From NCBI GenBank assembly GCA_001557505.1, contig LSAX01000013.1:248001-312000 (forward strand): a stretch of 64,000 bases of DNA, written 5' to 3'. A program made the translations under genes and the position numbers. Below are positions 35,401 to 46,900 of the stretch, piece by piece (the first letter of the stretch is position 1; each line of letters begins with the position of its first letter). A model generated the notes under the pieces. It was not told where the DNA came from, did no database searches, and was given only the letters and a program-made list of their open reading frames with translations. The stretch is from Reticulascus tulasneorum. Taxonomy: Eukaryota > Ascomycota > Sordariomycetes > Glomerellales > Reticulascaceae.

Positions 35401-38400
35401 CCCGACCAACCAAGAACCCGTCTCGCAAGCGATATACGGCGCAAACTTCCAACTGCAAAGTCGGCGAGACCAGTCAGATGATGGAAGTATTATCTCCACT
35501 TATCAATACTCAGATCGCGGCCGACAGCGCTGGCCTATCTCCAAGGAAGAAATCAGGCAGTCGAGCAAGCTTTTCGGGCAATATGATAAGTATGGACGCA
35601 TCGTGCAAGGGACGCTTACTCTCGGAGCGAGGGAGTTTGCCTTCAGATACTACTACAAATCGACACCCAAGGGAAACAGCGACATTCTACGCGCAGACTT
35701 TAAGCCAACTAGCTCAAGGTCAAATAACAGCCTCTCTGTATACTGGGGGGTTCCAGTACGAAGCGGATCAGAAAACGACTTCAACTGGGTTCCGTCTGAG
35801 AGAGTTTGCCGAATTATCAGGAAAATCGGTGCCAAGACCTATGTGACCACTGGCGACTACCAGCACCGACGGGATCCGCTGATAACAACAACTGTCGAAG
35901 ACGACGGCGGCCGAACAATAGTGGCCAGAGCGCCGGAAGTGTTTCCAGAGGAAGAAGTTCTTCTCATTCGGCCGGGCAATATCTCTTTCGACTTCGATGA
36001 TATTCTTATCTACCACAGCAGGCGCCACCTCAAGCGTATGAGACGATCAGGGAAGTCCTATACGCTATCTGTCCTTAATCCTTTTACCTGGGCTGCTTCA
36101 TATGGTAGGGTGGTTCATCGAAAGGTGCCGACTTGGCGCATTCGAACAGCACTCTGGAACAACTGGCTAAAGACCGGAACACTCGATGCGGTGACGGCTT
36201 GCTGGATTGACGAGGTGATTCTCCGGGAGGAACCGCTTCTTAAACAGTATTGGCATTCTCGAGATCGCGGGCAACTGAACGACGCGAAACTCGTTTTAGA
36301 TGCCAACATCGATCAGATTGTATCAGCAATCGAGATTGAGACCGATGTTTCGGAGATTTGCTTGCTGCCCATCAAGACGGCAGATCTCTATACTATGGGC
36401 CCAGGCAAGGATGCCAATCAAGTGACCAATCGACCCCAAGATTGCTACAAAGATACGTATGAGCGCATTTCTGTAATCTTCAACGATATTGGATGCTGGC
36501 CCGAATCACCCGGAGGTGTGTCTAACTGCCGCCGCGATCTCGTGAATGGGCATAGCACAATACGCAACCATGTTCTAGCGGAATGCGCCAACGACTATGG
36601 CATCCCCAGATTTCAGATCGAGAAGAACGTGCAATCGATCAAGCTGTTGCCACTATGGGGGTTGGACGGCAAAACGGCATATCATGGGATCATCGACAAC
36701 CTCCTCCAGTCTCAAGTCGACGAGAAGATCCACGATACCAATATTCAACGAGATATTATTGAGTTTTTTATCCCCCTCCTCAAGATGTTCGTTAAGGGGG
36801 CTCGGTCAAAACAGCATTCTCGCGCGGATTTTGTTCGTTACAGCAATGTCATGCTGTCGCTATCCAAATACTTCGAGCAAAAAGACTACAACTACACCTG
36901 GGAATCCCGAGAAGTCGAAAAGGCTTGGGTTGAAGCCTGGATGATGCCGTATAACGATCCGAATATCGTGGATCCTACAGCTTGCTTCGTCGCCGAGCGA
37001 CCGAGTCTAACGGATTTCCGCGACTCCATCGCGATCTATCGATCCTACTTCTTCATATTCTCCGTAAAAATTCCCGAAGAGTGTCCCCGCGTCTACCAAA
37101 GTACCCATCATGGAATCAGCAGTCTTTTCGGACTCATCCTGAAGTATCGACGCGGAGTCAATTTCGGCATCTGGGACCATGCGATTCTTTGGAGAGAGAG
37201 CTGCCTCAACATCAGTCCGGCGCAGTGTGCCTTGTCTATTCCAGTGCAGACTATGCTTCTTGCCGGGATTGGGCTTGCGACGCAATTGGCATACTTTCAT
37301 GCAGACGTGGTCATCCCGTGCACGTCTCTGTTCAACCCGTTGGTTCTCCTGCCCAATCTCACAGAGTTTACTTGCTGACATTTGATTTCTTTTAGGATGT
37401 GGGAAGCTGAGATAGGCACTGATCGCGGCCGCCTAGGCAACCGAAACCTCTTTACGAGGAAAATTGATCCCATCGTGAATGGAATCAGCGACATGGAATC
37501 GTTCACACCAGTTGATAAGATCAGGACTGAGAAACCGACAGTGGTCATGCTGTCGAATATCCAATTCATTAAAGGCATCAAGACTGCAATCTTGGCTGCG
37601 GATGTCATTATCAACCGATACGGCTTCAAGGACTACCAACTCCTTATCTACGGCGCCAAGGACAGACAGCCGTCGTACAACCTCGAGATGGGCAATCTTA
37701 TCCAACAGCTCAACTTGTCTGACAAAGTTCAGCTTGCAGGTTTTGGCAAGCCAAAGGAAGTTCTAAAGGATGCATGGATATTCATGAACTCTTCCATTTC
37801 AGAGGGATTGCCCCTGGCTATTGGCGAAGCCGCTTTAGCAGGAGTACCGATTGTGGCTACCGAGGTCGGCGCAACTGCCCTCATTCTCACCGATCCCCAA
37901 GATCCCAACCAGCGCTTCGGTGAAGTTGTACCACCTAACGACCCTGTAGCTCTCGCCCGAGCTCAAATTACTATGCTTTCGATGATCGGGCCATGGGCAC
38001 AATTTACGGCTGACAAAGACCAAGTGCCGCGTCCTTCATTACCTGATGAGATCACCGCCGACGACGTCAACTGGCTTACAGCACGCATGTATGAGAAGAG
38101 CCCGGATCGCCGCAAGCTTGGCATGCTATCTCGAGGCGTAGTTCTGCATAGCTTCCACGGCAACAGGTATCTCCGCGAACACGAACAGATGTACTGGATT
38201 CAATGGCATCAATCACGGATGCACAGGGACGAAATGCTAAATAAGCGGGCGAGCATCGCGTTCAAGTTTGGGAGCGAGCAGCCGCTCAGATTTGACGATA
38301 TGAGCGAGTCAGACTTCGATGGTCGTGTATTTGATGTCGAGAAGGTGGATGAAGAACACCGATCTCGGTCGCCTGCTTTACGTTGGCAGGACTTTTCTCA

Positions 38401-38536
38401 AAAAGAGCCATACGCAGGAAAGAGATTGAGTAAACAGATGCCGGAGGCAAAGCCGCGTGTTGAAAGTGCGGGCAAGAAGAGACTGAGTAAAAAGATGCCT
38501 GAGCAAGTGCGTGTTGAGATGGTGGAGATTGTGTGA
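29405..38536 (+). CDS. gtb3: Gtb3-type giant membrane glycosyltransferase (GT4) for GAG
   Basis: Ten exons: 29405-29640, 29690-30497, 30551-32305, 32364-32538, 32591-33192, 33241-33506, 33568-33733, 33800-34449, 34507-37338 and 37396-38536. They give 2876 residues in one unbroken frame. One membrane segment lies near the N-terminus, and a cluster of about twelve segments is encoded at 32.1-34.0 kb, with further hydrophobic stretches near 35.1 kb. The last ~450 residues are a GT4 (GT-B) domain: NPMWEAEIG, VVMLSNIQFIKGIKTA, and the nucleotide-sugar motif SEGLPLAIGEAALAGVPIVATE with the E-x7-E pair. Gtb3 polymerises galactose/GalNAc at the plasma membrane and probably exports the chain. The last intron uses a weak GTTGGT donor, but joining there restores the conserved NPMWEAE block. 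The C-terminal tail repeats a LSKxMPE unit twice. Confidence 0.92.
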
Positions 38537-38909
38537 TGAATCATGACAACTTAATACCGAATGTAGCATCATTCGAAATCTAGATATCCCAGTATTTACC
38601 AATAGATTAATTGATCTTTACTCACATTGAAATGGTTCGATTGGGACAGAAACAGGTGACATTTATTGTAGTGAGCATCCGACTCGTAGAGGATAATACT
38701 CCCCATTTTGGTTGTTTTTGTTAGGGTTACGACGTCGAGCTGATCTCTCGGCTCAGGCGCAGCTACACACACAACCTCGACATTATACCCATGTTCAGAG
38801 TACGGATGTAAGTACTGTAACCAGTCGCGCTCTAATCGAAGAGCTCTATTGAAAAGAAATACTATATGCAACAGTACACCAGGTCGGACAGATTGTGCTC
38901 CCCATTTCC
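38537..38909. other. intergenic, convergent gtb3/GH7 3' ends
   Basis: About 370 bases between convergent stop codons. A minus-strand frame of 91 codons (38596-38871) spans it but has no recognisable domain and no visible signal. Confidence 0.35.
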
Positions 38910-40224
38910 TTATTTTGGAGCAGTGCCTTTATACGTAGATCCAATCTCACCCCACTTGATCGCGCTAAACCTGACAGACGGGTCATCCTCAACCTGTCGA
39001 ATGATGGCTGGGTTGCCCTCGGTTGCATTACATGGCCCAGCATTCCCGCTATCGAGCCAATTCATGAATCCAGTCTCGTCCCACCAAACACTGAAGACAA
39101 GCACCATACCTCGCGCCAGCGCCTCGCCTGTGCTTTCGGTGCCTCCTAGCGCGGCATACCTGCTGGCACCGCTCTTGCTGCAGAACTCATCATCGATGTA
39201 GTCTACTTCTGGAAGCCCCGGGACGTTGACTACAGCGTTCTCGACGACCTGGCCGTCCTGGACATACAATCTATGGATCTGTTTTAAGACGCCGTCCTCG
39301 AGGGGGAACTGGGTGACCACGGTGAATGGTCGGGACGTATCAAGTTGGAACTCGTCTCCACGGCCGTAAAAGTCTTGATTACCCATGATGTGCGGGTTCA
39401 GGCCGCATCCGCTCTTGTCACAGACGCCTTGTGCGGTGCATTCTTGGCCGCTACACATGTACTGGTTTGTTATGTTACATGCGTAGGGTGCCATGAGTGT
39501 CGCCTCCGCGTTGGCCTTCCAGACATCGAACTGGGAACAGCACGAGCCCTGCGCCTTAATGTTTCCCTATATCACGGTCAGAGAAGCTATACGACACCCA
39601 TGGATCGAGGTCACTTACAACACCGTTGACGAATGGAGTAACGGGGCACTGAGCATCGCAGTAACCAGTTCCATAAGCGGAGCCGCCTGTGTTCAGAGCG
39701 CTTTTACCCCCATCGGCAGGCATTTCGGACAGATACAATGCTCCATTCATGCCGCATGGAAGCTTGGAAACGTCGACATCAAACGAAAATTCATTGCCGG
39801 CCAATTCCAGAACTTCGTACCAATCTGCTCCATCGCTGAGGAGGTAGAGTTTCTGGGCGTTAGTTGTCCCATCTTCGCGCAGAAAATGCAGCTCTAAGGC
39901 ATCTCCTTCGGTGATGACTCCAAATTCGGAGTAGTCAGTGATGCCCTCCATGACACAGTTCTTCTGACATGTTGCCTCATCTGGGCAAATGGTAGTGTTC
40001 GGTGCGCTTCCCCACTGCCCACAGGAAAGACTAGTGTCGTTCTTCTGATGAATCCAGTGAGAGAGGGCGTCGAAGACGACGGAGGTGTTTTGTTGCACAC
40101 AACCGCCTGCCACCGTGCACTTCAGCGTCTGTAGGCGGGGATGAGTGTCGGCGGCAATGCCTGGCGCCTGTGCAGCCGCCAGGCTCCAAAGCAAAGACGC
40201 TGCGAGGGTTACGGAGAGTGCCAT
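38910..40224 (-). CDS. GH7 cellulase-family protein lacking catalytic glutamates
   Basis: Two exons, 40224-39619 and 39566-38910, joined by a 53-nt intron (GTAAGT donor, ATAG acceptor); product 420 residues. The signal peptide is MALSVTLAASLLWSLAAAQA. The GH7 scaffold is clear: LSCGQWGS, LPCGMNGALYLSEM, YGTGYCDAQCP, the KAQGSCC block and the C-terminal FSAIKWGEIGSTYKG. Length and loop pattern suit endoglucanase-type GH7 without CBM1. The active-site signature, normally CCSEMDIWEAN, reads CCSQFDVWKAN. The nucleophile Glu is Gln (residue 214), the acid/base Glu is Lys (residue 219), and only the assisting Asp (216) remains. Frame, splice sites and cysteines are intact, so this looks like a maintained pseudoenzyme rather than a decayed gene. 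It may bind cellulose or another glucan without cleaving it; that is inference. Confidence 0.9.
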
Positions 40225-41605
40225 TGCATGCGGGACCAGCTTCTGCCAGTTATCAAGGACAGTTTGGACGATAGGGGCTGGGAAGATAGCGGGCACCTAA
40301 CCGTACATGGCCGGGGACCTTCTTTATAGCTGTAATAAAGCTCAACTCCCCCTGAAAAGTAGGTCAATTTCATGAAATTGAAGGAATATCGGAGCCACTG
40401 GGCCTGGTAGTACCCCAATCTTCCCTCATAACTGGTAGACACAGCTTAAATGGGGCCAAGCCCCCGGTAAACCTCGCGTGCTGTGGTTCGATCGGTTATA
40501 CGGCGACCAGCCGGAGCTGCCCCAAAGCTGTATGACGTAAACACCCGTCGGCCCATGGCCCTGCAAAACTTGTTAGGCCTTAAATGTATCGGGATATAGG
40601 GCTGAGCAGAAGGATTTGACGGGCAAGGCGCCGAGGTGCCGAATGTGGACAGAAGCCATCACGGAACATTCTTTCCGACAGGGGAGTAAATGAGTAGGGT
40701 GGTGTGGTGTGCTTACGCCGTTAGCCAGCCAAATCGGAGGCCGCGTGGAATTTGGGTGAAAGGCGTAGATCAATGCATTGCCGACAGGTGGCTTGCGTGT
40801 TTGAGATTTAAAGTGAACATCGATGCCCCGCTGACGATCGACGACCCATCATCTGCCGCGGCGGCCCAGGGTAATTCGCTTTCTTTTGCAACGTGTTATT
40901 GCCTTTGCCTGCTGCATTTACTTCTCGTTATTCTGATACCGAGAATTCGCAATCCAATCATTGTTTAATCTGCGTTCGTACCAGGTAGGAATCGTCGATC
41001 TTAGAACATTGATCTAAGCATCTGCGTATTCGCACTGGACTCCATCTCCAACTTGATCTATGAGATGCATGCTAGTGTATGAGACAACTTCGGCTGCTTC
41101 TTCTCAAGTCACTGTTCTTCTAGAGTGAAGATCGTCATGGATCTGCAGCGAAGCTGGAGTCAAGTCTTCGGCCTTCTAATGTCGCCGGCAGTCTACGAAG
41201 TTGACTATAGTAATGCTACAGACCTTAACGGCAGCTGCTAGCGTACTGATCTACTAGTCTTTGGGCCTGTGAGATGTGGACATGATTGTTGTTGCAATAG
41301 GATGAGTGAATGATTACGGTCATATGTCACATTTTAGTAACGGGAATTGAGTCCGACAATCTGGAGGTGAGCCGATTGATGACAAAGAGGAAGAAGATGA
41401 GGATGAAGATCTAAGCATGGTTCCCACGAGGCCTGCGCAAGCAAGACCGTTTTAACACAGAAACTTGACTTGTGTTAACTTGGTAGAATTAATGGACTCT
41501 AAAGTCACGAAAGCAGCTAGTACTGATGGAAGCATCTGACAGCCTCCTATCTATCGCTTGAGAATACAACATTGTGCAAGCGCTGTTATTGTCAACACTC
41601 TGGTC
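40225..41605. other. intergenic, GH7 promoter and MYND copy 2 3' side
   Basis: About 1.4 kb holding the GH7 promoter. No supported gene, RNA or mobile element seen. Confidence 0.45.
40323..40328 (-). promoter_or_regulatory. TATA box of GH7 gene
   Basis: TATAAA on the minus strand, about 100 bases upstream of the GH7 start codon, at a spacing usual for fungal secreted-enzyme genes. Confidence 0.5.
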
Positions 41606-43234
41606 TCAACTATCTCCATTCTCCTGCACTCCGGCGATCAAATCATCATCGCTCTCGGGGTAATTGTTCGCTTCTTCACACGGGTGTGTCTGGGTGTATT
41701 TGTCGGTCTTCCATGTGCGTGTCCATATGATGGACTCGTCCGCCCATTCGCCAAGCTTGAATGGCTGCTTGCATTTTGCCTCCAGTTCATATGGTGACTC
41801 GATATTCCGCAGAGACTTTCCACAATCTTCCTTCAGCTTCTTGAAGTGGTACCAGAACCTCTCAAAGTTTGAAGGCTTCAACGTCTGCTGCAATGTGTCG
41901 CACCAATACATGTACTCCAAAAAGGCTTCCACGTGAGATGGCTGCAACTCGGAGCCAGCGCCGTGAATGACAACCAAGCTCTCTCCAAGATCATGGTGAC
42001 CTAAGTCATGCGCGAGACGTTCACCATCCAAGTCTGCGTGTATCCACGGTCCAAGATACTTGCCTGCAAGTCCTGAGAATCCTTTCCAGTTTTTGAAGCT
42101 GATGGAATTTACTGTAAGCCCGGCTGGGCGAATGTACCACCGGAGACCTAGGTACATTGGCCAAGCCGCTGCCCATGATGTAGAAGGTTGTTTCAATCGA
42201 ACTGAAACATGCTCGTAACGGTCGACCACGCTGGCTAACTCCATCCAGTCGGGACGCGAGGCGTCTATAGGTTGGTCACAGAGCGGCAAACGACGAAAGA
42301 GGTCACTCGACTCAGGGTTTGTCCCAACGTCATTGATTTTGACACCTTTAATAACGGAGCTAGTGCAGTAATGATCCGGATGAAGCATTGCTGGATTTTC
42401 GGCAGCGTGATGGTAGACATCGATTGCGTGGCGTGCATCCCTCATTCTGACATCTTGAGGGAATTCACCATCGCAGGCAATAAGTAATCGTGGTCCGAAA
42501 GCCCCAAACAACTGCCCGGGTTTTGCTGAAGCCATGACACTCCTATTCAGGGAGGTGGGTGTCGCCTGCATCTCAAAACCATGCCAAAAGAGTGAATGGC
42601 GGAGGGGACCTAGTTTGGTCAAAAGCTGTGGCCTGCTATTGTATTGATCTAGGCAGAACTTCACTGAGCAACATGTTGCTTTCAGACCTTGGCTGCTCCG
42701 GATATTTGGATCTGCGTAGTTGCGTTCCCATTCAACTAGCTCCTCGTGGTTGCTGGTTACATAACCTCGCGCGTGCCGGACCCAAATGAGCTCGGTGCGA
42801 TCTGTACGCATGGGAAAATAAAGCGCAAGCGTGTGGGATGGACTTGGACGATTCCTGTCATCGAACTGATAGAACTGCTCGCACAAGTGCTTATGCACCC
42901 TGTAATCTGCTTCCTGGTGTGCCTTTGAGCAATATCTAGCCTTTCCGCAGCCAGCGCATACGTGTATTGACCGCTTCCGGCACATGAAACAGATGTTCTT
43001 CGATGCAGGTTCGATCTCTGCGAGCTCTTTCTTGGCCACTTCAGCCAGAAGCTTGAAGGTAACACCACCAAGGCTGGGCTGGCTTTCGTCTCTGCCAATT
43101 CGGGTGGCCATGACAGCTACCGAGGTACAGTCGACTTGATGGTGTTCCTCGAGGTAATCGGAAAAGTCGGACTGCGGAATCTCTCCCAAGATAACTGGAT
43201 TACAAGAAAATGTTAGCACAAAGGTTCTGCACAT
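41606..43234 (-). CDS. MYND-type zinc-finger protein (copy 2)
   Basis: Open frame of 542 residues from the ATG at 43234; a second ATG (MATRIG) lies at 43111 and could be the true start. The first ~15 codons overlap sequence resembling an intron end (TGCTAAC...CCAG), so a 5' exon with a GTGAGC donor near 43280 is also possible. A MYND finger with CFMC, CAGC, RYCSKAH and HKHLC ligands is followed by RPSPSHTLALYFPM, NRSVMASAKPGQ, LGLRWYIRP and ESPYELEAKC. These line up in order with blocks of the MYND protein at 13786-15240. The pair flanks the GAG cluster and the GH7 gene in the same orientation. No catalytic domain is seen; function unknown. Confidence 0.83.
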   Translation of the reverse strand: MCRTFVLTFSCNPVILGEIPQSDFSDYLEEHHQVDCTSVAVMATRIGRDESQPSLGGVTFKLLAEVAKKELAEIEPASKNICFMCRKRSIHVCAGCGKARYCSKAHQEADYRVHKHLCEQFYQFDDRNRPSPSHTLALYFPMRTDRTELIWVRHARGYVTSNHEELVEWERNYADPNIRSSQGLKATCCSVKFCLDQYNSRPQLLTKLGPLRHSLFWHGFEMQATPTSLNRSVMASAKPGQLFGAFGPRLLIACDGEFPQDVRMRDARHAIDVYHHAAENPAMLHPDHYCTSSVIKGVKINDVGTNPESSDLFRRLPLCDQPIDASRPDWMELASVVDRYEHVSVRLKQPSTSWAAAWPMYLGLRWYIRPAGLTVNSISFKNWKGFSGLAGKYLGPWIHADLDGERLAHDLGHHDLGESLVVIHGAGSELQPSHVEAFLEYMYWCDTLQQTLKPSNFERFWYHFKKLKEDCGKSLRNIESPYELEAKCKQPFKLGEWADESIIWTRTWKTDKYTQTHPCEEANNYPESDDDLIAGVQENGDS

Positions 43235-43954
43235 AGCAATGGCGACAACAAAGTATCCCTGACAGTCCCCTTGCTCACAGAATGTCCAAGGTAATGCGAA
43301 GGGTCCCAGGTCTCAGGATCGTGCTAGACACTGATCTTGATGATGAATTAGAGGAATACTAACAGTGACTCTTTGATGTTGTAGCTACTTAGGCAAGGTA
43401 AGGCAATGACAGATAAACGAATGGGCGGTTCTTTTCTCGGACAGAATGTCGCCTGAGAGATACTTTCCAGGTCATGGAGGTATCAGCTCCAAGAATTTCC
43501 AGACAGGGAGCAGTCCTTTGTCTGTGCCTAATGGTAAGGAAAGACGAGTAAGCGGTCAACGTGTCGTCCTTTCCGGTCTCCTTGGCCGATTTCCAGCAGG
43601 TAAAGAAGGAACATCCCGCATTTTGCACAAGATTCAGGGGCAGAGCATCTGGGCCAAGTCATATTATATTCAAGAGGCAGGGACTACGCTTAAGTAAGTG
43701 ACATCTCGCAGTTCTGGATTTGATGGACGTTGAAAGAGATGCCATCCATGCTCACTTCAATTGGAAGACCTGTTCGGTTGATGAATAAGATCAAGAGGTG
43801 ATGTGCATTTAAATGCAATGCAAGCAATTCTATAACAAAAGAAAAACGAGATAAATGCTGGCCATATCTAGGCCCTCAAACAACGAACCGCTATGTACCG
43901 TAGTATAGGTAGGTATAATGATAATACAGCACAAATGCCTCCACTTCTTCAAGG
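43235..43954. other. intergenic
   Basis: About 720 bases between the MYND copy 2 start and the 3' end of the chitinase-subtilisin gene. Only short frames without domains; a possible 5' exon of the MYND gene may lie near 43281-43320. Confidence 0.35.
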
Positions 43955-46900
43955 TTACTCAGGGTCCGAACACCGGTCCATAAACTTGATCTGCATGCCG
44001 CACCCGCTGTAGTCGTCCACTAGCCAGCCGCAGGTCGGGCACTCGCCGCGAATGCTGCTGTACCACTGAGCCGCCCCCCGACCGTACCAAAGGCATTGGG
44101 AGCCCACCGTTTCCTCTTCGAAAAACTTGATTTTGCAGCCAACCGGTACGCCGTTTGATTTGTCGGTACCGTCCACGCACACGAAGGAGGGTATACTCTC
44201 GTCCCTAAAGATATGTCAGTGATAGCTAACAAAAATGACACACAGAGTGAACTCACCCGGTCCCGAACCAGTCGTCCGGAGCTTTAAGGAAATCCTGCGC
44301 GGCAATGTCGCAGGCCTCCATTATACTCGGATACAGTCGGCATCCTGCGGCGTTGCACATTGAACTGACTGAAGGGATCGGTTTGGGAGTTGGGAAGCCC
44401 GAAGGCGGTGTCCAGGTCACTGTCGGCTTCGGATCTGTGGGCGGCGTGGGAGGTGAGGGGTTGTCCGGTGTCTTGGTGGCAGCGCAGGCAGATCCCGTCA
44501 CGCAAGCGGGCGGATGACCACCACCACCACCGACGGCGCACGACGTGAAAGTGGTTGTCGAGATACAGTTGGACGGGAAGGACGTGACGTCGTCGGGCGG
44601 TAGGGTGGGGAACGGGCCAGCTGGGCCGGTGGCGAGGCAGCTTGTCGACGTATGGCAGTCCTTGCCGAGGCCGGCGCCGTTACACGACACCGTTACCGTG
44701 GACGAGACGCAGTTGGTTGGCATGCCTGAGTCAGACGTCGTGCTAGGCGGCAGCTCGGGCGGAGGGCCGGTCGGGGTAGGCCCACACCAGAAGCCGCTGC
44801 AGAGCTTGCCGCAGTTGGCTGTGCAGAGTGGTCCCGCCGGGCCCTGGGTGAATGTCACAGGCGGTCCCTGTGGCAATGGCCCGGGTGGTCCTGGATTGCC
44901 TGGTCCGCCGGGCAATGGGCAGCTGTCTTCCTGACGTCGAAAGAGCCCAAAAAGCCCGCGCTTCTTGGGCAACCCGCACGTCTGCTGTCCGTACTGGCCG
45001 TTCCAAGCTATCATGACCTTATCACCGCCAGCATCTGGTTCGGGCCTGATTTGCCGAGAGAGTTGTATGATTTTTGCCTTGACGGCGCCTGGCGCTTTAA
45101 TACCCATACCCGGGTGGGCACGGATGTAAGCCACGAGTCCGGCAACTATTGGTGCCGCTAGAGAATCAAGTCAGTTCCGGTAGCATCACTGCCGATAATG
45201 GGGCCATATGACATACCGAACGATGTCCCCCCCGTTACGCCGCCTTCTTCCTTCTCGAATGGCCAATTGGCCGGATAAAGTAGCTCGTCCCCAGGCGCGT
45301 ATACGGTGACCAAGTCTCCATGATTGCTCTTTGGGGCCTTCTTGCCATCCTTGGTCGATCCGCCGACCACGATCATATTTGGGACGTCGTTAGCTTGGCC
45401 TACAAATATGGCTGGCATATTTGTCACTGGCTTGTTATCGTTTCCTGCAGCGGCGACGAATATCGTCCCGTATTTAACCTCCATGTCCTGCATTAGCCAT
45501 TCTGCACGTCTCTTGTTAGCCGGTTTTCTGTCGGGGCCGCGCATGCAACGGCGAATCCTTACTCATGATGCGCCAAACTTGGTAATTCGCATTGTCCAGT
45601 CCTAGGCTCCACGACAAGTTGACAACAGTCGAGTCTCTGGTCCCCGCGCATCTGTTGGCAACATTAATGAGAGCCTCGAGGAACCTCTCCACGGGCCATC
45701 TTATATCCGGATCGCCGGGCGTCTGGACGTGGATCATTCTTGCTTTCCTGGCTACGCCGAAGGTTCGGCCACCTGCAAAAGCTGCGACGAGTGTGCCATG
45801 ATCTTGGGTTTCGGGCAGATCGAAACCGTACTTTCTTAGCAGTATTGAGTCAACATTCCCACCGAACTCCTGTACCGAGGACCCGGGTGGTTAGCGCTGC
45901 CATCGCATCAAGCCTTTCTGTCAGAGATTACGTACCGAAGGAATGTCCTGAAACCCATCGTCGAGGAAAAAGATGGTCTGGCCTTGGCCTAGGCTATCGT
46001 CATAGTCATACCTGTAGGGCCCATCTTTATGGAAGACCACGTTTCCTGGTACCGAGATCTGCCCCAGATGCCATTGGGAATTTGGCTCTGCGTCGGGGGC
46101 TTTCTTGGCAAGCATCGGGAGCAGGGCAAGCGTGTCATTCGCGCTGCCACGGCGCATTCGCCTTCTCTGTGTCGGGACGCCTGGAGGATCGGGTGGGTCC
46201 TTGTTCAGATTTCGTATTTTATTTTCGTATTCGAAGAAGTACGCCCGATAGATCTGCTCGTGAGCGCAAGCACAAACCGCGTCAGCAAACGAAACATGAA
46301 AATCCTTGGCTGTGAAAGAGAAATCTTACCTCGTCGACTTTGAAGTTTAGGAAGAAATGCGCCTTCTGCCCTACGTTTTTGACGAAGAAATAGGCAGTGA
46401 ACTGTAAGTCTACGGCTGTAAACTCTTCAAAAGCCCCGATGTCAGCACCCAGGACATCCCTTCGCTCAATGAGCAGGTTTCGGATATTTGCAATGGCCTG
46501 CGGATCCCAAGGCCTTTTGGGCAAGATGATGCTGTCGGCCACCTGGTCGTCGCACTCCCACCATTCCCGCGCCCTGCGTCCCAGGGTGCCCGTTGGTTTT
46601 ACCGAGCACGCGGCCACCGTCGTTGTGGCCTCGACATCACGGAGGTTGCAACCGGTGATGGTTGCGCATGTGGATTTGACCTGCGTTGCAGTTGTTCGCG
46701 TGACACCGTTAACCACAGTAGTGCCAAACGAGCTGGTAGTTATACAGAGCGAGGCTTGCGTGGGCTCACAGTCGGCAGGTTTGGGAGGAAAGGTTGGTTT
46801 GCCCCCAGGGCCAATACTGTGGCAGTTCGTCAGTCATGGCACTCATCCGTTTTGTCAGTTATCTCTACCTACGTGATCTTTGGCCAAGGCGGCAGCTTTC

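Noticed and set aside
38596..38871. 91-codon minus-strand frame between gtb3 and the GH7 gene
   Set aside because: Falls between two convergent 3' ends and shows no family features; likely UTR sequence.
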